A stretch of DNA of 64,000 nt from Corella eumyota (Eukaryota; Chordata; Ascidiacea; Phlebobranchia; Corellidae), in the NCBI GenBank assembly GCA_963082875.1, contig OY720101.1:1426001-1490000 (forward strand), read 5' to 3'. Below the pieces are notes generated by a model. It was not told where the DNA came from. It saw only the letters and a list, made by a program, of their open reading frames with translations, and did no database searches. This document shows, in pieces, positions 37,801 through 47,800 of the stretch. The position numbers and the translations under genes were made by a program. Within the stretch, counting starts at the first letter, position 1, and the number at the start of each line of letters is the position of its first letter.

Positions 37801-40800
37801 TGCCGGATAATTAATCTTCTGATTAAAGGTTGGCTCAACAATAGTTCATACTGTTTATAGAGCCTTACTCAAGGATGCTACAGCAAAAGATCAGTGGAGA
37901 TTAAACCCACGACCTCATGGTGGTGTAGCAAGTGTTCTTACCACTACACGATGCTGCCGGTTAATAATATTTAAAACTAAAGACCAAGTTATTAATATTT
38001 AGAACAAGTAGATAAAAATTTATATTCGTAAACTTAATAAAAACTAACCGGCAGTCCTGATATCTGAACAGTTGTTTTAGTGATTTCGAACGGACTGTTC
38101 TGTTCGAACTCTATACTCCCCCGCACGTTCCTCCAATTGAAAAGTGACGTCACTGATCTGCCCGCTACTGACGTCAGAGATGAGCAGGCAACGACGTCAC
38201 TAGAATCCGACAGACCCAATGTCATGGGATCCAAGGTTAAAAGCGATGCATCAAATGATCCAAATCTTCGCGCTGATAACCAAATTTTATTAATACGTCA
38301 CATAGGGTCATATTATTACGTCATGTGAAAAGAAGTAAAACAAAAATTCGTACCTAAATCATTTTTTAGTTAATTTATTAAAACTAAGCTTACGGACAAG
38401 AAACATAGTGGGATCACACTTAATAAAACGTCACAAAAAACCACCTGTTGACGTCACAGAGTTTCCGACTGTCAGTTCAGCGATTGTAGTCGGGCCTGTT
38501 AGTTCCGAACATCGAGCTGTGTAGTTTGTTGTCCCGATATTACCCCCAGAATGGCTAGAAACACTAAGTGTCTCACTTCCGGTTGGGTCGGCTCGGTCGT
38601 CAGAAAAAGCAAGGTCGGAGTAGATGAACACGCCATCTAGCGATGATCGTTTTCTAAGTAAAATTGTAATTTGTAAGCTTCTGATGATAGCTTGATTTAA
38701 AAAATTTAAAGTTTAAAAATGTAAATGAAAAATTAATTTTAACTTCATTACAACATAAACTTAAGTAATCAGAAACTTTTTTAAGACATAATTAGCAAGT
38801 GTATTTAAAAAAATTAAAAAATCTTTGAACACCTTAAGGTAATAAGTTATATTTTTATTATTAATAAAAGGTGTGTTGCTGTGACGTATTTAAGCTATCC
38901 GTAAACACCGGACATAAGGGTAACTAAGGAAGGATTAGTGTGACTCACTATCCTCTGTATACCACATCACCAAAAATATGACTTTAAGAACAAAATTTTT
39001 TTTTCTTTATCACCTTAAGGTGATAGATTTTATATTTTTTATTGGGTAGGGGTGTGATATTGTGACGTTTATGAGCTATCCGTAAACGCCGGGTTCAATG
39101 GCGAATAGTGTGGCTCGAATCTGAAACCTTGAAAAACAAGATATCAATATATTATGTTACCTCATCCACATTACGCCCACTACCGGTCCTGTAAACGCAG
39201 CCCGAAAAGTAATAATTTCACTTTTGTCGACGGGAGATATAATGGCACAGATGGTCGGTTCAGTACCCGAACTATCCATCATCACTAAACCTCTGTTGAA
39301 TATTGTGTCCTCGGGTAAAGACGCTTGAGTTAAACTGAATCCATTATTTGTCTCATTTGTACGCGCTCCTGTAAATTAGATTGAATTTTTGTTAATTAAA
39401 CCGGCAGCGTGATGTAGTAGACAGAAAACTTCCTACACTAAATGAGATCCTAGGTTTGATCTCCAGTGATCTTATAGTGTAGCGCCCTTAAGTAAGGCGC
39501 TATAAACAGTAGGAACTTCTGCTAAACCAGCAGCTTAATTATCGGACAATTAAAATCTATAATATCCTAAACTGCCACAGGCAACTTGAGACTGGGTCGG
39601 GGTAACTAACGTTACTCTATGTTTAAGTCGGACATTTAACCTTCCCACATCGAGGATAAACATATATAGGCTACATACAAAAATTTAATATTAAAGTTGA
39701 TAATTGCCTTCAATTTAACCAATAAGTTAGTTAATTTAAACAAAATGAAAAAATTCAAATAACAATTGTGTTGTGTATATTTTAGTAGCAGTGTAATATA
39801 GGTATCTGCAAATTAAAGGTTCAATTTTAAGCCAAAGTGATAGTTATTATCCTGTACATATAATAAAGCATTGTATAGTGAAACCTAATACCTTGTTGAT
39901 GACAGTCATTTTCATACCTATAAGCCGTAAATCAAATTTATGATAACCACAACCTGTTATTACCTTAATATTAATCAAATATTAACAAAGCCTTAAATAA
40001 AAGGAAAGAGATAATTTCCTTCTGTCTCTACACAATACAAAGATGATTGAGTTCCACTTATAGATTATTCAATGTTGTGATAAAGGAAAAATAAAGGTTA
40101 GGATATTAACTTATCAACAGCTCGCCAAATTAAAACGACCAAAATATATTGGAAAAATGTAAAAACGCTTCTAATGTATATTGAAAGCTGGGTTTGGTGA
40201 CCATGCCATATACTATAAAATTCTGTGTATAAACATTATTACTTTTGGCATGTTTTAAATCATTAAATTGATTTTGTCGATTTTTCCCGTCGCATTGTTG
40301 TAATATTAATTGTATATCATATTTATTATTTACTTTTATCAATGCGCGAAAAAACAAAATAAAAAAAAATAAAATAAGCCTTTTAATGTGTTTAATTGAC
40401 AAACAATTATTCGGTATTATAAATGTTTTTAAATGTAATTTCAAAAAAGGACATGGTTTTTGTATATTAAATTGTATTTTAAATTTTATATATTTTGTTA
40501 TTGTAATTCGTTTTTTAGTAAGATTAAAATATTGTTTATCAATATTTACCATTTAAAAGATCGATTTCTGCTCCGAGAGATCCACAAACTGTTGAAGAAT
40601 TATCCAATTGTCTGCCAAAAGAGAATATTGTTAAAAGCAACAACTAATAATTGTTTATGTCATCTCGTAATAATAAAAATTGTTAAACAAAAAATAAAAT
40701 CTAATTGGCCTAATTTAAAGTAAAAATGCCACAAAAATGGAACCTTTTTTTTCTTAGGTTTTATTTTAAGGCTAAAAACCTAATATTTTTTTATTATATC

Positions 40801-42418
40801 AATATAGTTAGTGAGTAAAGAATAAAAAACTAAGCAATTTTGTTTTTACATTTTACTAAAAGTATACAAAATTACCAAAACATACGTTTAATGCCCATAT
40901 ATACCGTAATATCGATAGAAATCAAATTTATAATAACAAACAGAAATTTTTTTTGAACCTAACATCGCTAATTAAAGTTAATTCAATTATGTTAAAAATT
41001 AGTAAAGTTGTTTAAATGTCATTCGTCACGTGACTTCTTATGAATAGTCAATTATTAAGTCATAATTCCTAATTAAATTACGTTTAAGAAAAAGGTAACT
41101 CAACCAGAACCTAGCTATAAAAATAAGGCCAACAAAAATAGCTCCTTTTTATAATTGTTTATAAGTGTTAACAAGACCCGTTGGTAACGTTAATATTGAT
41201 AATAAAAAAACAAAAATGATTATAGCACAGGAAACAGTAAAACGACACATTCAATATTAACGCCCTTCTCTGTGAAACATATTTTTATAAAAACCATTTT
41301 TTTTTTTGTATATATCTTCATCCTCGATGTAGGAAGGTCGAATGCGCGACCTTGACATAGAGTAACAACAGTTACCCCGACCTAGCCTCGAGTTACCTGT
41401 GGCAGTTTGGGATATTATAAAATATATTTGCCCAATATTTATGCTGCTGATTATATGCTGGCTTAGCAGGAGTTGAAACCGTTTATAACGCCTTACTTAA
41501 GGGCGCTACAGCATAACAGCAGTGGGGATTGAACCTACGACCTCATGTAGTGTCAAAACGTATTGTGTTATAATTAAAAGCTGCCTTAACTTAAGTTACA
41601 TACATAGAGAATCAGACAAAAGGTTATACAATGTCACTTTATAATTGTTTTGTTTGTTTGTTATCCTTGCCAATACTTTTGTCACGAAAAAACTGATCAT
41701 ACTTGGCTAAGGTTATGCGACATTATCGCTTTAACTTCTTACCCGAAAATTGGCGGCAGTTGCACAATCCTCATGACGTCATAGGGGGTGACGTCAGGCT
41801 GAAAATCGGTAACAGCAATGTTCATATTTGCACCACCAGGTGTAAATGTCACAGTTCCGGTTTTTCCCGCAACTGAAAACTGGGATTCGTATACTAAACC
41901 ATTGGCGTGATGAGACGCTAAAAATAAATTTATTTTAAAAATAAATTTATTTTTATCTGATTATATCAATAAAAACATATATTATCCAGTATTTAGCTTC
42001 GATTTTTAAATAATTTATTGATTAAATATGTTTATATTTCACCCAATCGACATTTTAGTAGACTATAAAATAAATATTAATGGTTTTTAACAATAATAAA
42101 AATACCTAAAAAATATTATGTAATAAATCTTATAATAAGGAAGCAAGAGTTTAAAAATAAAGCAAATTGTAGTAGCCATATGGTATCATATTTTAAATGT
42201 GTAATTCTAAATCAAATTGTATGACAAATTGTAAATTGTATTGTTATTACTTTCACTAAAAGAATGCCTCATTGTTATAAAAATAACGAATAAACAATCA
42301 CAATGAATCAGCGAAATTTTTGTGTAATAATAAAACAATTTTGACGCACCTTCACAAGTTAAAACTTACCTAAAATAAACCCAAGAAAAACCCAAACCAG
42401 ATTTGATGTCATCCGCAT
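28849..42418 (-). CDS. Secreted, probably GPI-anchored protein with about six Cu/Zn-SOD-like repeats, 1019 aa
   Basis: 22 exons in order: 42418-42370, 41917-41743, 40611-40550, 39368-39161, 38653-38445, 38272-38049, 37338-37161, 36699-36564, 36139-35992, 35736-35641, 35139-34955, 34530-34353, 33188-33053, 32641-32473, 31991-31889, 31721-31644, 31454-31385, 31299-31193, 30910-30835, 30619-30490, 30099-29975, 29066-28849 (3060 nt, in phase). A signal peptide comes first. Three repeats keep the four copper histidines: 318/320/344/408 (YHIHLYP, GGHFNP, GRSIVIH), 474/476/490/562 (YHVHVYP, GGHYNP) and 785/787/803/871 (WHVHIQP, AGHYDP). Each has GDLS and the active-site Arg. The usual zinc histidines are missing, as in copper-only SODs. 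Two N-terminal repeats and the fifth are degenerate. The end (about 996-1019) is a hydrophobic GPI-type tail. It resembles invertebrate copper-only SOD-repeat proteins; enzymatic activity is inference. Confidence 0.88.
29127..29712. repeat. Minisatellite of about 16 bp units
   Basis: Roughly 35 units of TAAAGACTTTAAGTAG and variants (TAAATACTTCAAGTGG, TAAAGACTTTAACAGG) lie in the last intron of the SOD-repeat gene. Units alternate in a partly ordered way, which suggests larger blocks were duplicated together. Confidence 0.9.
32192..32458 (+). repeat. tRNA-derived SINE (family A), diverged subfamily
   Basis: In the SOD-repeat gene between exons 14 and 15. The head reads ACCGGAAGCATAGTGTAGTG and then CTTCCTACACTACATAAGGTC. 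The CTTCCTACACTA variant is shared with 39401-39682 and not with the other copies, so the two form a subfamily. Confidence 0.85.
33490..34060. repeat. Diverged tandem duplication (repeat D)
   Basis: Two stretches, about 33517-33840 and 33841-34050, both run from AACTATCTAATAAATCTATA through GTGACCATAT-ACAA and AAAATGCCTACC to GGCTATCGACAAGTAGCTTC. Related, shorter pieces are at 32690-32860 and perhaps 11826-12010. This is an interspersed repeat of unknown class in an intron of the SOD-repeat gene. Confidence 0.7.
34071..34299. mobile_element. TTAA-flanked MITE
   Basis: The ends GGCCTGTTCACACG and CGTGTGAACGGGCC are inverted repeats with one mismatch, flanked by TTAA at 34067-34070 and 34300-34303. 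TTAA duplications are characteristic of piggyBac-type elements. No transposase is present. It lies in the intron between SOD-repeat exons 12 and 13. Confidence 0.7.
34744..34915 (-). repeat. tRNA-like repeat (family B), longest copy
   Basis: On the reverse strand a head with CATGGCAGCGGACTA (A-box-like) and GGTTTGAGCCGC (B-box-like) leads to CACACTATT, AAACCGGCGTTTAC and a tail ending CCTTAAGGTGATA. It lies in a SOD-repeat gene intron. Confidence 0.7.
37681..37961 (-). repeat. tRNA-derived SINE (family A), reverse copy
   Basis: Between SOD-repeat exons 6 and 7. The reverse strand begins CCGGCAGCATCGTGTAGTGG; the body is diverged, with short deletions. Confidence 0.85.
38826..38925 (-). repeat. 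tRNA-like repeat (family B), partial copy
   Basis: It shares the CACCTTAAGGT tail, GTGTG-TGTGACGT and AAGCTATCCGTAAACACCGG with 39007-39130, 80 bp away in the same intron. The tRNA-like head is mostly missing. Confidence 0.6.
39007..39130 (-). repeat. tRNA-like repeat (family B), partial copy
   Basis: It runs from TATCACCTTAAGGTGATA (a perfect 18-bp palindrome) through GAGCTATCCGTAAACGCCGG and GTGTGGCTCGAATCTGAAAC. It ends 30 bp from the splice donor of SOD-repeat exon 4. Confidence 0.7.
39401..39682 (+). repeat. tRNA-derived SINE (family A), diverged subfamily
   Basis: Head CCGGCAGCGTGATGTAGTAG followed by CTTCCTACACTAAATGAGATC, the variant also seen at 32192. The tail is GGATAAACATATATAG. 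It lies in the intron before SOD-repeat exon 4. Confidence 0.85.
40179..40353 (-). repeat. Dispersed repeat C, copy 2
   Basis: It matches 6738-6907, including GGGTTTGGTGACCATGCCAT, GGCATGTTTTAAATCATTAA and CCCGTCGCATTGTTG. It lies in the intron after SOD-repeat exon 3. Confidence 0.6.
41298..41553 (-). repeat. tRNA-derived SINE (family A), reverse copy lacking its head
   Basis: It runs from the T-rich reverse tail (TTTGTATATATCTTCATCCT) to CCTCATGTAGTGT, where it stops short of the A-box end. It lies between SOD-repeat exons 2 and 3. Confidence 0.85.
41774..41796 (-). other. Paired TGACGTCA motif in a SOD-repeat exon
   Basis: Two TGACGTCA palindromes start 15 bp apart inside exon 2. Read on the minus strand: TGACGTCACCC, two bases (CC), TATGACGTCA. 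The coding sense is D-V-T-P-Y-D-V. The same arrangement occurs at 46274-46296 in an unrelated gene. Confidence 0.9.
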
Positions 42419-45400
42419 ATTTTTACTTAATCTTAAAAACCTATACTTTAAAAAAATAAATAAAAGTTAAAAAAATAGAATAAGTTAATTGCTTGTTGAA
42501 CTATATCTCAACTGAATAAGGCTTACAAAATTACGACAATGTTATATCAGGATAATTAATCATCTTTTCTTTTTCCTATTTCCACTTCTTTTATTTCTGC
42601 TTACACTTACAATGAACAAAAACAAACTCAAAATTTTTGTGCCTAATATAAATATATCCTTTTCTGTCATTTTTATAGTATATATATATACATCTATTTC
42701 ATATCTACATACAAAGGTTTTTAAGCGTACACTTAAATATAAACTCTTAAATTATAGTTAACCTAGTAATTAGTTAAGCAATTATTAAGTTAAAACATAA
42801 GTTTCATGACATATTTAACAAGCAATCGACAATTAAAACCTTAAAATTGTCTTTAAAATTGTTCTCGAAAGACGAAAACAATGTCGCTATAAACCTGATT
42901 TAAAGGTGCTACTGAATTGTTTTCGATGACGTCATGCTTACGTAGACAGTCACCCTTTCGAATTCTTTACAAATGTTAGTCCTTTCAAAAATATCATTTT
43001 TTACCACTAAACTTTTGATTAAACCTTTTACTTGACTTCTGCAAATGCTCGAAATAGAATTTAATATGCCAATTACGTCACGGTGGTTGTATATTCTAAC
43101 TATTTGTGACGTCACTGCGTCTAGAAATGATTGGTAGCGTGTTTAAGAATGCTATAATAACACAATATCATATTGTCTATGTATTATAAATAGGTCGCGA
43201 ATAACCAGAATAAGTTACCTAGAAATTTAACCAAATCGTGCCCTGAGTCGATTTTATTAAATTTTTATTTCGTTTTATTGCAGACTGTCCCGAACAAAAA
43301 CACCACGAAACACAATTTAATTAACACTCTTGTTCTTATTGATGTTTGTAATATAAACAATATCATAAAAGGAAGGAGATCATATCGTTACGTTGACTTC
43401 CAGCAACAAAAAATTTGTCTGCATTACCAAATAGAAACAAGAAATTCTAAAATAGGTCAAATGTAATGTAAACTACAACGCGTTTTATAACAGTAAATAT
43501 ATCTTGATAACGCCCTTATACTATTCATATGTATCACTCATTTAAAAACAACTGTTCTATATATATATCAGCCTATGATATATCTTTAAACAAAAACAAA
43601 TTAGTTATTAACTATGTGAACATATTTTAACACTAATATTAAATGAATGAATCACGTTAACTCATTCTGTTCGGTTTTATATGTGACGTCATAGCGAGGT
43701 AATAGTGAGCAAATAAACGCCGGTCGTGATATTCATTTTTCGAATAAAAATCCAATTTTTTTTTCTCATATAAACAAACAGAAAGTTTATTAATTTTTAG
43801 AAATTTTAGAATGCCAGTGAACTATTACGTCATTAAGTAAACATACGTCAGACGTTACGCTTCAGTGAAGGTGTTGTTTTTGTATTTTTACCATATTTTA
43901 AGGTCAGATTTCAATTTTTATTTAGCTTTAAAATGTGAAAATAAAATTTTTTAGAAAAAAAACTAAAACGAAAAAAATTCAAGCAGGTGGCTTTTATCAC
44001 ATCTCGGTTACTGTATACGTCATAATTTCAATATTCTTCGCGTATAAAGCCCATTTACGCTATTACTCAAAATCGTTAAAATTGGATTAAAATTTAAATA
44101 ACATGCTCGAGGGTCGAAACGTTATTTGATATCTAAACATTAAAAATAAACATTTCTAAACTTGACAAACAAGTTTATGGTTAGCAGAACTTAAAACAAC
44201 AAACCGGTTATGACGTAATAGTGATTGATTTTTTTACCAATGCCAAAACACAAATGTCATGTTTAACTAAAACTTTAGTTAAAAAACAACAAAAAAATTT
44301 ATATTTTAAAACACGTGATATACTTAGTATTTTTAAACAGAACCATTCTATACAATGTGATGTCTCAAATCTGTATTTTCTCTGATTTTTTAATTAAAAT
44401 TAGTAAGAACGACTTTAAGCACGTTAAGTGTTTAATTTCTATAAGTTATGCTTCGTTGCAGCACAAGAATTCGCTTACTTTAAATTTGCTAAGGTAGAGT
44501 AAATAACGCAAACATAAACTCCAATTTGTAATCAATACACAACTTAAAATACTTCAGTAAACCAAGAATTAAAATATTTTAAACCTAATAGAAAAAACTA
44601 AGAATAAAATAATAATTTTTCCGTTTTTAAAAACTATATTAACATTCTACAAAATATTTTAAACTCTTTTATTTAAATAAGTGCAACGAATACCAATTTT
44701 AACTGAATTAATAATAGCATTAGGCGTATATTATATATACTTTTAAAAGCCTAACTAAACCATAAACCTACAAAACCAGATAACCTTTTACTCAACTTTA
44801 ATTAGGTTACTACTACCTCGGCCTACGTTGAAGCAATGCGCATGTAAACTAAAAAACGGAATTCGAGAAAAAGTTGTGGGTGTAAATTTCCTATTTTCAT
44901 ACGGAGGCAGAATCCTTGTTTTTAATTACATTCATTCGCGTGCATTCAAGCAAAATTTGAACGTGAAAAGTTGAATGATTTTTGCTGTGCTAAAATTTTT
45001 TGTTAAGCTTTTTCTATCCCCAACTTAAACCCTGTCTTATCAATATAGGAATTTGAACGCATTCTTAAGGGTTACTCATGTAAACATTTTAACTAAAAAA
45101 TTAAATTACATCCTTGTTAAACAACTACATTAACATTACTTGTATTTTGCAATAGAAAATCACATTTAGATTAATAAAAATTCACTTTTATTAAAATACA
45201 CAAGAGGCTTAAATACTAAATCTTCATTTCAACTTTCTAAACAAAGCATAGAGATATAAAAACGAATACTTCAAATATTTTAATAATACTCGCTGTGGTA
45301 GCTAGTTCTACTTGATTTATTTTAACTTAAACTTTAAGCTAAACAACTTTCTACTTCAATTTACCTTGGGGCCCAAAATATTCGAAGTATTTTTCATTTC

Positions 45401-46022
45401 GCGTTTTTTGGTTAATATTTGATTACCTAACAAAACGTGGGATTGAACTTTATACTCGATCATTGAGAGAAATGACTTATTTATATTATCGAAAGTGTGA
45501 TAAAAATTCCTTAAATTAGGTGGCTCATATTTTATACAACAGGTACTATATACATCACGAAATAAACCTAACTAAATTCTACGTAATGGGGATTTCTATA
45601 AAGGTAATCTCACGTCGAAATCACAAACTTCAACTTGAAATTGCTTTGTCCTATATGCGTCATAAACAAATATTAGAGCGCAAATAAGTGCTATAAAATA
45701 TAGGTATTTTAAGTAAATATAAAATTACAAAAAAAGTTATGTCAATAGTTTGAATTTAAAAGTGATTTTTTGTGTTTGTAGAGTGGCATTGATGCGACTA
45801 AAAACCGAAAATTTTGGCTCGTAGTTCGCTGCCATTACGAGTATACAACAATATCGGACTTACGTAAAAAGATACCTATAAACAGATTTTTGTTAAAGGC
45901 CACCAACCCCATAAAAATATAATAGAAACGCCCGCAAGATAGAAGAAGAGAGCTACGAAATATCTCAAATTGTAATTCAATAAACTAACCTGCTTACCTG
46001 GTATTTATATTTTTGATTTGAG
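42419..46022. other. 3.6 kb divergent intergenic region
   Basis: It lies between the starts of the SOD-repeat gene (-) and the B4GAT1-like gene (+). TGACGTCA occurs at 42927, 43107 and 43684, with further TACGTCA half-like sites near 43827, 43846 and 44018, so CREB/ATF-type control of one or both genes is possible. A short tRNA-like repeat piece (family B) is near 45776-45840. Several open frames of about 60-70 codons have no coding character. No RNA gene was seen. Confidence 0.5.
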
Positions 46023-47642
46023 ATGAACGTACCAAGGTTTCTTCAATTAATATACAGTAAAAATCAAAATAAAACAAGTTTATTAGTGTTGTTAATAGTT
46101 TTAGGTTTACAATATTTATTAGTAGTTTGGCGGTCGGAATATATCTCAAAGACAGAAGAAATTTACAAAAAATTTATTTATAATCTAACATCTAATGCAG
46201 TAAAGCATAAAGAGTATGAGATCATATACAACATAGCTGATACTTTCAACTCCCTTCAACAACCAACAAAAGATGACGTCACCCAGTATGACGTCACCCT
46301 AGTGACCCAATGTTCGTTGAATAACCTTCATCATTTTATTGAGACCTTAGATATATTTGATGGACCGGTGTCTTTGGCTTTATTTTCGCCGGGATTTGAA
46401 GCTTTACATGCCGCCATTGCAACAAGATTGATCCGATATTGCTACAAGGTTAAAAAAGATTTATTACTTTGTATCGAAACGTTTTGTTAAAATAACAACA
46501 AGTTTAAAGTTTTTAAAAGCATAACAGTTTCGTTAAATGGTCAACTAAAATATATGTAAATGATAATTTTTAATGCCATATTTTTTACATAACATTTTAA
46601 AGTTGTTCTTTAAAGCAACTATGAATACTTGGCAAAATAGAAATTTAAAATTCTAATTAACAAACTATAAACAGAATCTAAATATTAATTTTTGGAATTG
46701 TAGGATCGGGATATTCAAATCCATTTGGTCTACCCAGCAGAAATGCCCCCAACATATAAAAACAACAACGATAACGAATTAGAAATCTGGTTCAATTACT
46801 TTTCAAACAACAAAAGCGCTGACTGCACAAACCTAGAATTAACTCTCCGAACTTTCAAAGGATATAATTACGCCTCCAGCCATTTTCCCTATCCGCATAA
46901 CACGCTTCGTAACGTAGCGAAAAACAAAGTGATGTCGTCACATCATTTGCTATTAGATATCGACGTTATGCCGTCACCAGGGATACGAAAAATGTTTGTA
47001 AATTATCTAGAAAATGAGGATAGTTTACAAGGTAAGGTTGTTTACGTTGTTCCCGCTTTTGAGATTGACGTCACAGATGAAATTCCAACTTCAAAAAAAT
47101 TACTTCGAAAATTTTTCAATCTCGAAAAAGTTCGACAATTCCACATCAAAACATGTCCCATGTGCCATCGTCCCACAAACTACGCTGATTGGTTCGCCGT
47201 GTCCGACAACGTCACAATCGCTTTCCAAGTTGATTGGTCGTCGTCTTGGGAACCGTTTTATATTTCGTCCAATGAGGTGCCGACACACGACGAACGGTTT
47301 AAACAATATGGTTATGACAGAATAAGTCAAGTTTGTGAGTTGTTTATGGCAGATTACGATTTTCATGTTTTATCAAACGCGTTCGTCGTTCACAAAGGGT
47401 TAAAAGAACCGGGAAAATTTCACAGAGAAAAGGACATCGAAAACCGTAAAAATTTTCTGTTATACGAAAACGAGTTTAAGACTGACCTGTCAATCAAATA
47501 TCCCAATGTCACGTGGTCTTGTAGTGGCGGGAAATCAAAGCGCGAAGGAAAGGCAAAAGTTTCTTACCAAGGACATTTAAAAGTTCATAAAATGAGATTT
47601 AAAAACGGAAAGAAATCGGCAAATGTAGACCGAGATTTATAA
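46023..47642 (+). CDS. B4GAT1: B4GAT1/GT49-like glucuronyltransferase, 454 aa
   Basis: B4GAT1 adds glucuronic acid in the primer for LARGE on alpha-dystroglycan O-mannose glycans, in the Golgi. Exons: 46023-46448 and 46704-47642 (1365 nt). It is a type II membrane protein: a short basic N-terminus, then a signal anchor at residues about 18-35 (SLLVLLIVLGLQYLLVVW). GT49 marks are LLLDIDVMPSPG with the metal-binding DxD at 227-229, VVPAFEI, CPMCHRPTNYADW, WEPFYIS, VPTHDERFKQYGYDRISQ and the late HKGLKE. These closely follow human B4GAT1 (415 aa). It is longer because of a lysine-rich C-terminal tail of about 40 residues. AATAAA lies at 47693-47698. It faces the YHYH-domain gene with only 158 bp between stops. 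A GT49 paralogue of different specificity cannot be excluded. Confidence 0.88.
46274..46296 (+). other. Paired TGACGTCA motif in the B4GAT1-like exon
   Basis: Read on the plus strand: TGACGTCACCC, two bases (AG), TATGACGTCA. Apart from these two bases the 23 nt match 41774-41796 (minus strand). The coding sense is D-V-T-Q-Y-D-V-T. Confidence 0.9.
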
Positions 47643-47800
47643 CAAATAATTTAAATATAAACTCGTTAACTGTTAATCTCTGTGATTTTGAAAATAAAGA
47701 AACATTTAATAAGTTATGCTTTTTTATTTAAAAATATGCTTACTATAACAACTTATTCAATAGGCACAATATTTAAGCATAACTACAGGGTCACCACCAT

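Noticed and set aside
46725-47366. Extra frames inside the B4GAT1-like exon on both strands
   Set aside because: They are shadows of the conserved GT49 frame.
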